In this document: in pieces, positions 1-8,172 of the stretch
Position numbering within the stretch: the stretch's first letter is position 1
How the letters are laid out: each line of letters opens with the position of its first letter
Assembly (NCBI RefSeq): GCF_029023785.1
Contig: NZ_CP118955.1
Span: 1,176,501-1,240,500, forward strand
Direction of reading: 5' to 3'
DNA from: Enterococcus faecium
GTDB lineage: Bacteria > Bacillota > Bacilli > Lactobacillales > Enterococcaceae
Length of the DNA: 64,000 nucleotides
Notes under the pieces: model-generated
Databases searched by the model: none
Told to the model about the DNA's origin: nothing
Seen by the model: only the letters and a program-made list of their open reading frames with translations
Translations under genes and position numbers: made by a program

Positions 1-86
1 AAATCTAAAAAAATAGCATTAAGTATAACAAGAATCATTCCGGTGTATAAAAATATATTAGCATTAAGTTTGTTGATAAGCGTCAT
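1..86 (-). CDS. Partial small membrane protein, cut by window edge
   Basis: An open frame starts at ATG 86-84 behind a good AGGAGG ribosome binding site and runs off the left edge. The visible 28 residues begin MTLINKLNANIF and then turn hydrophobic, so a membrane segment is likely. The family cannot be named from this fragment. Confidence 0.55.
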   Translation of the reverse strand, partial: MTLINKLNANIFLYTGMILVILNAIFLD

Positions 87-264
87 TTTTCTTCCTCCTA
101 TCACTTTTAGATAAGAGTATCTCTTATTTATTTTATAGTCAATACCTTAATAATAAGTCGACAGAAACAAGAATTAAGGAGAAACAGTTGGATGTCAAGT
201 GATAGTACTAGTATAAAGACAAAAACAACAAGTGAGAAAATTTATAGTTATAAAAGCAGAAAAA

Positions 265-519
265 TTAATAATTCTTATAAAGATATCGCAAAACAACGAT
301 AAAAAGAATAAGAGATAAAAACAACCCTACTACGTAAAAATTTAATGCTGAAAGCGATTGATAAAATGTATGTTTTATTATTTTTATTATAAAAAACGCA
401 GATGGTAAAAAAGAAAGCACTAATATAATCGCTTTTCTAGAACGTTTAGTGAAGTAAAAGAAAGAGATGACACCAATACAGACTGGAATCCAAAATAAAA
501 GCATACTAAATGTGACCAC
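265..519 (-). CDS. Small two- to three-TM membrane protein, paralog family member 1
   Basis: Unrecognised hydrophobic protein of about 84 residues with the pattern LLFWIP, then a basic FYFTKRSRK loop, then two more hydrophobic stretches and a C-terminal RYLYK. The ATG at 534 is possible, but GGGAG eight bases before GTG 519 makes GTG the better start. That start gives exactly the length of the paralog at 35128-35382. Related genes lie at 5436-5693 and 5844-6104. It stands alone with no operon partner. Function unknown. Confidence 0.6.
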   Translation of the reverse strand: MVTFSMLLFWIPVCIGVISFFYFTKRSRKAIILVLSFLPSAFFIIKIIKHTFYQSLSALNFYVVGLFLSLILFIVVLRYLYKNY

Positions 520-616
520 AGCATCATCTCCCATATAGTCTTATATCAATTAGGATAATAGCATTTTATCAACTAATAGCCAACTAATAACCAAATAATA
601 AGAAGAATAGTTTCGA

Positions 617-832
617 ATGAATCACAGATACCTCAAATTAACAAAATTAAGAAAACACGAACTAACTGCAGCGAAAGCAAAATTAAAAAAAGAATACGGA
701 GCTTCTGCAGAAGAAACATATAAAGTTGCGAAAAATTGTATTGCTAATATAATCACACTGCAAACATTTTGTTTAAAAACGGAAATAGTTAACGAAGAAC
801 AAAAAGAAACTAGATATTACTCGATAAATTGA
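617..832 (+). CDS. Hypothetical basic 71-residue protein
   Basis: Lysine-rich, without a membrane segment or signal peptide, and with no family I recognise. The N-terminal half (residues 1-45) looks helical and highly charged. The upstream ribosome binding site is weak (AGAAG), so the start and even the reality of the gene are uncertain. It lies ahead of the cold-shock gene on the same strand but is separated from it by that gene's own promoter. Confidence 0.4.
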   Translation: MNHRYLKLTKLRKHELTAAKAKLKKEYGASAEETYKVAKNCIANIITLQTFCLKTEIVNEEQKETRYYSIN

Positions 833-943
833 TAGAGAGATCATTCATTGAAGGTCTTTCTCGTTGGTTAATCAATTATTGTGATTTTCTGAAATTTCAC
901 ATCTTTTTTATTTATATTTAAACCGTATATCGAGTGATTATCC

Positions 944-972
944 TTGTGTTAGCATTACATCCGTGTTATAGT
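944..972 (+). promoter_or_regulatory. Sigma-A promoter of cold-shock gene 1
   Basis: TTGTGT (944-949), 17-base spacer, TATAGT (967-972). The same arrangement with the same spacing occurs before the second csp gene (32825-32853), which supports the call. Confidence 0.7.
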
Positions 973-979
973 AAATAAG

Positions 980-1094
980 TAATCTAATTTGAAACGTAAT
1001 CTGAGCGATATATTCACACTATAAAAACTCCTTTTACCAAGTAATATTAATTGCAATAAAACACGTATTATATACGTATCAGGAGGAAATATAT
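980..1094 (+). promoter_or_regulatory. Conserved long 5' leader of cold-shock gene 1
   Basis: About 115 untranslated bases between promoter and ATG. Blocks such as TTGAAACGTAAT, TGAGCGATATAT and AAAACTCCTTTT, and the final ACGTATCAGGAGGAA, are shared with the leader of the second csp gene at 32860-32979, although the DNA outside the two loci is unrelated. Long structured leaders are the known thermosensing element of cspA-type mRNAs; the same role here is inferred. Confidence 0.6.
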
Positions 1095-1292
1095 ATGAAT
1101 AACGGTACAGTAAAATGGTTTAACTCAGATAAAGGTTTTGGTTTCATCACTGGTGAAGATGGAAATGACGTATTCGCTCATTTCTCAGCAATCCAAGGAG
1201 AAGGCTTTAAGTCTTTAGATGAAGGCCAAGCAGTTACTTATGATATTGAAGAAGGACAACGTGGTCCTCAAGCAGTAAATATCGTAAAATAA
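1095..1292 (+). CDS. Cold-shock protein, CspA family
   Basis: A 65-residue single cold-shock domain. The RNP1 motif KGFGFIT (residues 13-19) and RNP2 motif DVFAHF (residues 25-30) are intact, so it should bind single-stranded RNA and DNA and melt mRNA structure at low temperature. AGGAGG lies ten bases before the ATG. It is a monocistronic unit with its own promoter, long leader and terminator. It is nearly identical to the protein at 32980-33180, so the two are recent paralogs. Confidence 0.95.
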   Translation: MNNGTVKWFNSDKGFGFITGEDGNDVFAHFSAIQGEGFKSLDEGQAVTYDIEEGQRGPQAVNIVK

Positions 1293-1302
1293 TGTTGAAC
1301 GT

Positions 1303-1331
1303 TAACCGCCTCATATGAGGTGGTTTTTTTG
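1303..1331 (+). terminator. Terminator of cold-shock gene 1
   Basis: ACCGCCTC and GAGGTGGT form an eight-pair stem (one G-U) followed by seven T. Confidence 0.85.
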
Positions 1332-1344
1332 TTTATGTCGGTAG

Positions 1345-1385
1345 AAAAAATTCCTCACCGTAATATTAGGTGAGGGATTTTTTTC
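1345..1385. terminator. Second hairpin terminator
   Basis: Inverted repeat TTCCTCACC / GGTGAGGGA flanked by A-run and T-run, able to work in both directions; backs up the csp terminator. Confidence 0.6.
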
Positions 1386-1570
1386 GTTCATTAATTAATT
1401 TTAACATTATTTTTTGCTTCAGTTTGGCTATTTTCTGACAGCCAGTTTTTACCTGCTTTATTTGAAATTGTCGAATCGTAAAGAAGCTACTTTTTTGAGC
1501 AAAGGAATTTACATATTTTATTAAAAATGGTTTAATGGTTTAAACTAATAAACGAAATAGGTGGATCACA

Positions 1571-1924
1571 ATGAATGGACACGATCGCTTAAAAACAGAA
1601 CTAGAATCATTAAGTGATTTTTTAGCAGCTTTAGGTGACAGAAAAAGACAATTGATTTTGATTAGATTATTAAATGAAAAAAGCTGTCATGGTTTGCAAG
1701 TAGGAGAACTAACTGACGATACAGGTTTATCAAGACCAGCAGTATCGCACCACTTGAAAATTTTAAAAGACGCCGATTTATTAGAGGTCAGAGAAGAAGG
1801 AACTAAAAATTTTTACTATTTAAAACACGAAAATAAAAATATATATAAACTAAGAGATTTTTTGTCTGACGTAATAGATGAAATAGAGGAGCTAAAAAAC
1901 AGTGAAGAAAATTCTGATAGTTGA
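1571..1924 (+). CDS. ArsR-family winged-helix regulator
   Basis: A 117-residue protein with the ArsR-type fold. LGDRKRQLILIRLL opens the DNA-binding domain, GLSRPAVSHHLKILKDADL (about residues 53-71) is the recognition helix-turn-helix, and FYYLK is the wing. I see no CxC metal site, so it probably senses something other than arsenic or cadmium. The start follows GGTGG. Its 3' end overlaps the DJ-1 gene by 23 bases, so the two are translationally coupled and it likely controls the operon. Repeated TGGTTTAA blocks just upstream (about 1528-1546) could be its operator. Confidence 0.85.
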   Translation: MNGHDRLKTELESLSDFLAALGDRKRQLILIRLLNEKSCHGLQVGELTDDTGLSRPAVSHHLKILKDADLLEVREEGTKNFYYLKHENKNIYKLRDFLSDVIDEIEELKNSEENSDS

Positions 1925-2585
1925 AACAAATGTCAATCAATACAAAGGAACAAATAAAGCTACTGGGCTTTGGCTAGGAGAAACAGTAGAATTTTTAGCA
2001 GAAATCTATAAATATCAATTTGAAGCTGATTTTGTCAGTCCGTTAGGTGGTTATGTACCGATTGACCCTCGAAGTATGAGAAATCTAGATTCTGATGTAA
2101 TAGACCTTTATTCTAATAAAGCTTTTATTGAAAAAGGTTTGAGGAATACGTTGTCTCCTGCAAACGTAAAGAGCAAAGATTATACTGCTATTTACTTTAC
2201 TGGTGGGGGTGGGCATGGTGTCATGTGGGATTTTCCCGAGAATAGTGCATTACAAAAAATAGCTAGTGATATTTATGAATCAAATGGATATGTGTTATTT
2301 GTGTGCCATGGTATAGCAGGTTTATTTAATATCAGACTTGCTAATAATGACTATTTAATAGCAAATAAAAAATTGACTGGTTTTACTAAAGCGGAGGAAT
2401 TATTGGCGATGAAAAGCAAAGTAGTTCCTTTTGATAATGAAGAGATGACTGTAAGGAGAAAAGGATATTTTATCAAGAAGCGTTTCTTTAAGAGTCATGT
2501 GGTAAAGGATGGACATCTGATTACTGGACAAAATCCGTATTCAACAAGAGAACTAGCACGAACATTCATTAAGGAGGTTATCTAA
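1902..2585 (+). CDS. DJ-1/PfpI family protein (Hsp31-like)
   Basis: A 227-residue class I glutamine-amidotransferase-like protein. The nucleophile elbow FVCHGIAGL carries the reactive cysteine, and the upstream FTGGGGHGVMWDF loop is typical of the Hsp31/YhbO-type branch, whose members act in glyoxalase or protein-repair reactions. GTG 1902 is the start, with AGGAG about ten bases upstream inside the ArsR gene. Its stop abuts the ATG of the broken epimerase gene, so arsR, this gene and the epimerase formed one stress operon. The exact substrate cannot be told. Confidence 0.85.
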   Translation: MKKILIVETNVNQYKGTNKATGLWLGETVEFLAEIYKYQFEADFVSPLGGYVPIDPRSMRNLDSDVIDLYSNKAFIEKGLRNTLSPANVKSKDYTAIYFTGGGGHGVMWDFPENSALQKIASDIYESNGYVLFVCHGIAGLFNIRLANNDYLIANKKLTGFTKAEELLAMKSKVVPFDNEEMTVRRKGYFIKKRFFKSHVVKDGHLITGQNPYSTRELARTFIKEVI

Positions 2586-3510
2586 ATGCAAACAGTTATT
2601 GGCAGTAATGGCCAAATTGGATACGAGTTAGCAAAAGAACTTAATCAAACTTACGGGAAACAGCTTCGCTTAGTTAGTCGAAATCCGAAATCAATCGACG
2701 ATACAGACGAACTAATCTCAGCGGATATTTTTAGATCGTGAGGCAACTATTCGCGCTGTAGCAGGAAGTGAGATTGTTTATTTTGCTGCAGGATTACCGA
2801 TGGACTCCGAACAGTGGAAAACAAAATTTGAAATCATGTTAGAAAACGTCATACAGGCTTGTAAAGAAACAAAGGCGAAATTAGTTTTTTTCGATAATAC
2901 TTATATGTACGAAAAAAATGACACGGAACAATTTTAGGATAGCAAATTTATTTATGATGGTATCAAATCCACTGTTCGAGCTAAAATGGCAGACCGGCTA
3001 GTGACTGAAATGGAGAATCCTGACATAGATGTGATGATTTGTCGCGCTCCTGAATTTTATGGACCTAATAAGACGCAAAGTATTACAAACAGTTTATTGT
3101 TTAACCGAGTGAAAAATGATAAGACTGCTTTGTTACCAATTTCTGATCAAACATTAAGGACATTAATATGGACACCTGATGCTAGTAAAGCCATGGCGCT
3201 TTTAGCAAATCAGCCTGACACTTATAACCAAACCTGGCATCTACCTTGTGATGTAAGTCGAACATATGAAGAGATGATAAAGTTGATGGAAGAAAAATTG
3301 CACAAACCGGTAAAATATAAAGTGATCAAACAATGGATGTTTGATCTTGGCTCTATATTCAATAAAAATATGCAAGAGCTAAAAGAGTTATTACCTAGAT
3401 ATCATTATGACAACAAGTTTAATTCTGATAAATTTAAAAAGAAATTTCCAGATTTTGAAATAACAACATTCTCAAATGCATTAGACGATTTATTCAAGTT
3501 AGAAAAGTAA
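2586..3510 (+). pseudogene. NAD(P)-dependent epimerase/dehydratase, frameshifted and with a stop
   Basis: Reading starts at ATG 2586 with a Rossmann motif (GSNGQIG) of an extended or atypical SDR. An extra T in the T5 run at 2728-2732 shifts the frame and brings a TGA at 2739. After the frame is restored, reading continues (SEIVYFAAGLPMDSEQW) until an in-frame TAG at 2935-2937, then resumes to 3510 through FYGPN and WTPDASKA. Two separate lesions argue for a true pseudogene rather than one sequencing error. It was the third gene of the arsR/DJ-1 operon. Confidence 0.85.
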
Positions 3511-3521
3511 TATTACTCGAG

Positions 3522-3576
3522 AAAAAAACGATAGTTGACTTTCCATATTTAATGGATGTCAACTATCGCTTTTTCG
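3522..3576. terminator. Bidirectional terminator between convergent genes
   Basis: CGATAGTTGAC and GTCAACTATCG form an 11-pair stem with A-run before and T-run after; serves the epimerase side (+) and the VOC gene (-). Confidence 0.8.
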
Positions 3577-3589
3577 TTTTATCTCATGG

Positions 3590-3982
3590 CTAGAATAACA
3601 ATTGCCAAGTAAAGCCAAACTTGTCAGTCACCCAGCAAACTTCCGTATACTTCTCATAGTTTTTTTCATGCATCATTACAGTTCCGCTATCTTTTAATGT
3701 ATTAAACGCCTGATCGAATTCTGCCTGATCATCTACTTCAATCAAAATGGTAGATGCCCAGGTGGAGGCAGGTGCAGGGAAATCTTTTGACATATCCAAA
3801 AATCCAATTACTTGATTGCCTAATTTAAGTTCGCCTTCAAGGATAAGATCCGGTTCCTCTTTACTGGTATCTCCATACCGATTCAACTTAGTGATTTCGG
3901 AGTTAGGAAAAGCTTTGTGATACCAATTGATTGCTTCTTCTGCTTGACCATTATACGTCAAAAACGGCAATATTTGCTTCAT
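3590..3982 (-). CDS. VOC-family (PhnB/glyoxalase-like) protein
   Basis: A 130-residue protein of the PhnB-type vicinal oxygen chelate fold. It shows the typical start ILPFLTYNGQAEEAINWYHKAFP and the end YTEVCWVTDKFGFTWQLLF. PhnB-like proteins have no well-defined reaction. The start at 3982 is chosen because GGAGGG lies just upstream; the longer frame to 4036 adds a basic tail unlike the family. It is a single gene. Confidence 0.85.
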   Translation of the reverse strand: MKQILPFLTYNGQAEEAINWYHKAFPNSEITKLNRYGDTSKEEPDLILEGELKLGNQVIGFLDMSKDFPAPASTWASTILIEVDDQAEFDQAFNTLKDSGTVMMHEKNYEKYTEVCWVTDKFGFTWQLLF

Positions 3983-4153
3983 CTTTTTCCCTCCAGATTC
4001 CTTTTTGCGAGATCGATTGCAAAGCGATTGTAACATGGAATGGGTAAAAAAGACTAAGGAAAGGAACTAAATCGAAATGGTGAATTCTCCTGCATAAGTT
4101 TCATGGGATTCTTTAAGTGTTTATGACAAGTTTTTCTTTCATTAATAATCAGT

Positions 4154-4945
4154 CTAGTATTTATATAAAAACGCGGATAGCAAATATAATAGGGCAATAT
4201 GTGCCGGATAAAAGATATAGAAGAAATATTTCATTCCTTTTCCTTTTTGTCCGTTATATAACAATATCGGGATGACTGAAAAGATCATTATCCACTGGGT
4301 CGTACCCAAGAAGAAGTATATGCCGGCAACGATTGAGATAATAATACATTGAATGCTACGGTGATTTCTTACTAAATAAAGTAAAGGAATCAAAAGAACC
4401 ATAAAATTATTTTCTGCTAAAAGCAGTGCAGGTAAAAATGACGTAATCAGCATAAAAACAATTTTATTTTGAACGATTACTGGACTGGAAAATAACAAGG
4501 GAATAAATAGTGAGAGTAAGATTGGTAAAATGAACAAGAAAATACTTGTAAGAATCTTTTTCCAACTTCCAGTATTTTTTCCATCAGTGAAAAGATCAAT
4601 TGCATACATCATGACCGTACCAATAAACAAATCTCTAAAAATATTATTTATCAATACCACTTCATCATAATGAACGATATTACCAAGAAAATAAGTGAAG
4701 AAAGCCATAAGAACCATTGAGAAATAAAGTCGCTGCATATATTTCTTTTTATCATGTGTATGTGAGAAGCCTGCAACGCTTATAAAAAAGAACAAAGTAG
4801 CAACTGGCCTACCAAACCAATCCAGCCAATCGGGAGCACCAAACGGATAAAACATTTGATGAATGTGATCGATAAACATCAACGTAATCCCTAAAATTTT
4901 TAGATCAAAGGTAGAAAATCCTTTTTTCAAGCTAACAGTATTCAA
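4154..4945 (-). CDS. TraX-family membrane protein
   Basis: A 263-residue integral membrane protein with about eight hydrophobic segments. FDLKILGITLMFIDHIHQMF at the N-terminus and FGRPVATLFFFISVAGFSHT following it are hallmarks of the TraX family, which is related to membrane acyltransferases. TraX of F plasmid acetylates pilin; in Firmicute chromosomes the substrate is unknown. AGGAGG precedes the ATG. No operon partners are visible. Confidence 0.85.
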   Translation of the reverse strand: MNTVSLKKGFSTFDLKILGITLMFIDHIHQMFYPFGAPDWLDWFGRPVATLFFFISVAGFSHTHDKKKYMQRLYFSMVLMAFFTYFLGNIVHYDEVVLINNIFRDLFIGTVMMYAIDLFTDGKNTGSWKKILTSIFLFILPILLSLFIPLLFSSPVIVQNKIVFMLITSFLPALLLAENNFMVLLIPLLYLVRNHRSIQCIIISIVAGIYFFLGTTQWIMIFSVIPILLYNGQKGKGMKYFFYIFYPAHIALLYLLSAFLYKY

Positions 4946-5371
4946 ATTTTTCCCTCCTAATTAAATAAATGAAACAAGTGACAGTTGTATTATTAATAAA
5001 GTTGAGCAAGAATCACAATCGAAAAAGCTACCACTTTTGTCATATGATTTTCTATAATAATTAACGAGATGGAGAAATCATCTTTGAAATATTAATGAAT
5101 GGGAGATAAAATAGAGCGTAACTATAATTAAATTATGTAAACCTAAAAACTGCAAGTAATTTCTATGCCAATGTATCACGAAACTAGAAGTACTCCAATT
5201 TGTCTAAACGTTTATCTATAATAAAAAAGTGCGAAATGCCGCACTCTTTATTTAGTTTTTATGCAAAAAATCAAGTTATAAGATAAAGTAGGTGAGATTT
5301 TGTTACTATGAATAACATAATAAGAAAGTAAAGTGGATTGATTTGAGATCTTTTTATACTTCAAAAAAGAT
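4946..5371. other. Intergenic stretch, mostly empty
   Basis: AT-rich with stops in all frames. The only structure is a hairpin GTGCG/CGCAC with flanking A and T runs at 5221-5256, a likely bidirectional terminator. Confidence 0.5.
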
Positions 5372-5377
5372 AACACC

Positions 5378-5412
5378 CAACTTTCAAAAATATGTTTTGG
5401 AAGTTGGGATAA
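5378..5412 (-). terminator. Terminator of small membrane protein gene
   Basis: CCCAACTT / AAGTTGGG stem downstream (minus strand) of the gene at 5436-5693. Confidence 0.6.
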
Positions 5413-5435
5413 ACGAGTTAATACATTTTAATACA

Positions 5436-5693
5436 TTATTTTTTATTCAAAAAAAATAGCACAATGGCAAAGATCATAAGAGAGATCATAATCCCCAATG
5501 AATGACTAAAAAGAAAAGCAGAATCACATGCCATATCATCCCATATTTCTTCAAGAAAATAAATAAGCCGGAAAAAGGGAAGGAATAGTAGAACATCGAT
5601 CCAGCACCATTTTTTTCTTCTTTTGAAATAACATAAAACAATAAACATGAACGTGCAGGGAAGTAAAAACAAAGCTTTACTCATAACTAACAA
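5436..5693 (-). CDS. Small membrane protein, paralog family member 2
   Basis: About 85 residues with three hydrophobic segments. A basic CYFKRRKKW loop follows the first segment, and the protein ends IVLFFLNKK. The frame opens at ATG 5732, but AGGAG lies eight bases before TTG 5693; that start gives a length and N-terminus (MLVMSKALFLLP) that match the paralogs, so I take TTG. Relatives lie at 265, 5844 and 35128. Function unknown. Confidence 0.6.
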   Translation of the reverse strand: MLVMSKALFLLPCTFMFIVLCYFKRRKKWCWIDVLLFLPFFRLIYFLEEIWDDMACDSAFLFSHSLGIMISLMIFAIVLFFLNKK

Positions 5694-5815
5694 AATACCA
5701 GCTCCTTTTATTTTTTTCTCCCCCACATTCAAAGAGTCACAATGGTATGTACTTAATAATAGAAAAATGGATCAACTTGTATGAATATCAGCTGAAAAGA
5801 TCTGCACCAAATAAA

Positions 5816-5843
5816 AAACTTCCAGCCAAAACTGACTGGAAGT
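5816..5843 (-). terminator. Terminator of small membrane protein gene
   Basis: CTTCCAG/CTGGAAG stem followed on the minus strand by a T-run; serves the gene ending at 5844. Confidence 0.75.
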
Positions 5844-6104
5844 TTATTTTTTTCTGAAATATTCTAACACAAATATGAAAAAGATGGCTGAAGCTAATAA
5901 GCCGATTTCGTAGCAAAACAATGAGATACCAGAGTCGTAATAATAAAATCCTCTAATCTTATGGATAAAATAGATCATCGGACAAGCAGATAAGAGTAAG
6001 TATTTATTAGGCCTTTTGAATAAGTAAAAGAAAGCACTGGTCATTATGATAAATGGTATCCAAAACAAAAGTTTACTTAAGACAATCAAATGATCAACTC
6101 TCAT
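5844..6104 (-). CDS. Small membrane protein, paralog family member 3
   Basis: About 86 residues: KLLFWIPFI, then a FFYLFKRPNKYLLL loop, two further hydrophobic segments, and a C-terminal LEYFRKK. It is the closest match to the gene at 265-519. ATG 6104 has no clear ribosome binding site; GAGAG eight bases before TTG 6089 would give the same N-terminal position as in the paralogs. It is adjacent to member 2 on the same strand, but each has its own terminator. Function unknown. Confidence 0.6.
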   Translation of the reverse strand: MRVDHLIVLSKLLFWIPFIIMTSAFFYLFKRPNKYLLLSACPMIYFIHKIRGFYYYDSGISLFCYEIGLLASAIFFIFVLEYFRKK

Positions 6105-6208
6105 ATTTTTTACCAAGAGAGATCATAACATCTTTATCGTAAAAACAAAATATTTTTTTGCTCATTTTGAAAATTTAAACATACTCGTTCTTATCCAAAT
6201 ATATAAAA

Positions 6209-6238
6209 ATCGCCCCTCATCCATCGAGAGGCGATAAG
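6209..6238 (-). terminator. Terminator of hsp20 gene
   Basis: Minus-strand stem CGCCTCTC / GAGGGGCG followed by a T-run. Confidence 0.75.
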
Positions 6239-6240
6239 TT

Positions 6241-6654
6241 CTAATTTAACTCAATTTTTTTTGTTTCTTTTGGCTGATGAGCTGTTTTAGGTAATACTAA
6301 TTTCAGCACACCGTTTTTAAAGGTTCCAGTGATTTTTTCTTCATCAACATTAGGAAGATAGAATGAACGTTTGTAAGAGACCGAATGTCTTTCTTTCCGT
6401 ACATAGTTGCCATCTTCTTTATCTTCTGTATGGGACTCATGATTGGCGGAGATCGTCAAAGTATTATCTGAATATTCAACTGTCGTGTCTTCTTTGTCAC
6501 AGCCAGGCATATCAGCAGTTAGTTTGTATTCTTTTTCATTTTCGACTAAATCCACTTTTGGATAACTTGAAACACCTAAAAAATCATTGAATGCTGGACT
6601 AAACACGTCATTGAAATCAGGGAACATGTCGCGAATGCTAGGTACATTTGCCAT
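6241..6654 (-). CDS. Small heat-shock protein, Hsp20/alpha-crystallin family
   Basis: A 137-residue ATP-independent holdase. A variable N-terminal arm (FPDFNDVFSPAFNDF) is followed by the alpha-crystallin domain from about residue 30 (PKVDLVENEKEYKL, ADMPG) to the conserved GVLKLVLPK with its G-x-L signature, and a short C-terminal tail. AAGGATG lies just before the start. It is monocistronic with its own terminator. No CIRCE element is visible; CtsR-type control cannot be confirmed. Confidence 0.93.
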   Translation of the reverse strand: MANVPSIRDMFPDFNDVFSPAFNDFLGVSSYPKVDLVENEKEYKLTADMPGCDKEDTTVEYSDNTLTISANHESHTEDKEDGNYVRKERHSVSYKRSFYLPNVDEEKITGTFKNGVLKLVLPKTAHQPKETKKIELN

Positions 6655-6659
6655 TTTTA

Positions 6660-7100
6660 ATCATCCTTTCAATAAGTATTTTTTATTTATCCCTATTTAT
6701 GTAATAACTCTATTTTGAAAAAAATGCAAGTATAATGGTTAGCTTTGTGAATATTTCATCTAATACGATACAAAGGCTATCTTTCTAATTTGAAAAAGGG
6801 ATCATTAAAATAATAAGAAGAAAATATGTCAAAAGGTAAAAAAAGTAAATTCTTCTATCCAAATATAGAAAAATTGAATCTAGAAAACCGTCCGACAATA
6901 AATTTCATTAACTCAGTTGACCGAAAATGAAGTAGATACCAAAAATTTATCAAGAGAGCAAGTAGAGAAGTGAGTATATTCATAAGAGAAAAGCTGTAAC
7001 GAATTATTAGGTTAATGCAAATGCTTATTTATACTCCGTATAACTTTCTCAGAAAAAATGATACCGATAATGACTTGCTAGTACTGTAAATCCGTATAAT
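6660..7100. other. Intergenic stretch, possible 34-codon ORF
   Basis: No clear gene. A 34-codon plus-strand frame at 6826-6930 (MSKGKKSKFF) has only a weak ribosome binding site and may be debris. The rest is AT-rich with no repeats. Confidence 0.3.
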
Positions 7101-7109
7101 ATCATCTAA

Positions 7110-7595
7110 TCAAAATGGTGTTCCATTTGCATCTGTCATCGTAATCGATCCTTCGGGTGACACTCGATAAAAACCAACGCTTCCAGATCCCCCTTGGGAA
7201 CGGATTTGTTTGCTGGAAGCTGTGAACAAATAATCTCGATCAATTTTTTGATAAAAGCTAATAACAATATCGTCACTTTGTAATTCGGAACGGTGGGCAA
7301 TAAGAAATAGAAGTGCTTTGTCAGAGTTTTCTAATGGAAGAGAAGGTACAGTGTTTTCTTGCATTTCAGATGTTGAAGAAATGCTAGACGACTGAATACT
7401 TGATTGGCTATGTTGCGAATCTACATTACCAGTAGAAGTATTAGTAATGGAAGTAGTAGAAGTACTTTTAGTTGAACCAACCTCAGTTGTTGAAATGGCT
7501 GCTGAAGATTCTTTAACAGAATTCTTTGTTTTATATCCACAGGCAGAAAAAAGTATTACAGTTCCCAACAAGCCTGCGTAAATCCCTTTATGCAT
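7110..7595 (-). CDS. Secreted lipoprotein of unknown function
   Basis: 161 residues. A signal peptide with lipobox LFSAC (Cys at residue 19) is followed by a Ser/Thr-rich linker (about residues 27-85). The C-terminal folded domain of about 75 residues begins SDKALLFLIAHRSEL and ends TMTDANGTPF. Lipid anchoring to the outer membrane face is inferred from the lipobox. The C-terminal domain resembles those at the ends of other enterococcal lipoproteins, but I cannot name it. AGGAGG precedes the ATG. Confidence 0.8.
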   Translation of the reverse strand: MHKGIYAGLLGTVILFSACGYKTKNSVKESSAAISTTEVGSTKSTSTTSITNTSTGNVDSQHSQSSIQSSSISSTSEMQENTVPSLPLENSDKALLFLIAHRSELQSDDIVISFYQKIDRDYLFTASSKQIRSQGGSGSVGFYRVSPEGSITMTDANGTPF

Positions 7596-7671
7596 GATAG
7601 CTCCTCCTAAAATAGATTATCTTTATTCAGTATATCACTTAAACAAAGAGAAGCAGATGGTTTAAAATGAA

Positions 7672-7700
7672 AAAACCTTCCCAATAAAGGGAAGGTTTAT
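7672..7700 (-). terminator. Terminator of DUF378 gene
   Basis: AACCTTCCC/GGGAAGGTT stem followed on the minus strand by six T. Confidence 0.85.
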
Positions 7701-7733
7701 GAAGATAATAACTTTTTTAATAATTATAGCTTT

Positions 7734-7949
7734 CTAATATCTTTCATCAACTTTTCTAGTAATCATTGGGAAAAATTTCAAGCAGTAGATCGCACAAATA
7801 CCTACGACGATATAAATGATCTTCGCAAAAATAGTTGTTGAACCACCAGCAATCATAGCTACTAAATCAAGTTCGAACAAGCCTACCAACAGCCAGTTCA
7901 ACCCTCCCACAATCAATAAAGTTAATGCAATAGCATCTAAAGTTTTCAT
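7734..7949 (-). CDS. DUF378 membrane protein
   Basis: 71 residues with two transmembrane segments. It carries the DUF378 pattern: LDAIALTLLIVGGLNWLLVGLF, then IAGG, then IIYIVVGICAIYCLKF. Function of the family is unknown. A good ribosome binding site (GGAAGGAG) precedes the ATG. Single gene. Confidence 0.88.
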   Translation of the reverse strand: MKTLDAIALTLLIVGGLNWLLVGLFELDLVAMIAGGSTTIFAKIIYIVVGICAIYCLKFFPMITRKVDERY

Positions 7950-8132
7950 TAGAATTCTCCTTCCTTAAATGATAAAACAATTATATATCAAAAAGAGAAA
8001 CATTGCTTATATAACGCTCAGGAATTTTAGTAATCTATGCAAAAAGATGAAAATTTTTTTTGCTCTTCCATTAGTACACATTTTTTAGCTGAAGCTGTAA
8101 ATTTCATGTCTTAATTTTTTTTAGTGAGCTTT

Positions 8133-8138
8133 TATACT
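8133..8138 (+). promoter_or_regulatory. Probable -10 of the glucitol operon promoter
   Basis: TATACT 35 bases before the first ATG, with no good -35 at 17 bases. A weak -35 fits a promoter that needs the GutR activator. Candidate only. Confidence 0.35.
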
Positions 8139-8172
8139 GGATTTGTAAGAAAAAAGAAGGAGAGGATCACAT

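Noticed and set aside
8100..8172. Catabolite (cre) site before the glucitol operon
   Set aside because: Looked for the CcpA consensus; only weak partial matches were found, so none is reported.
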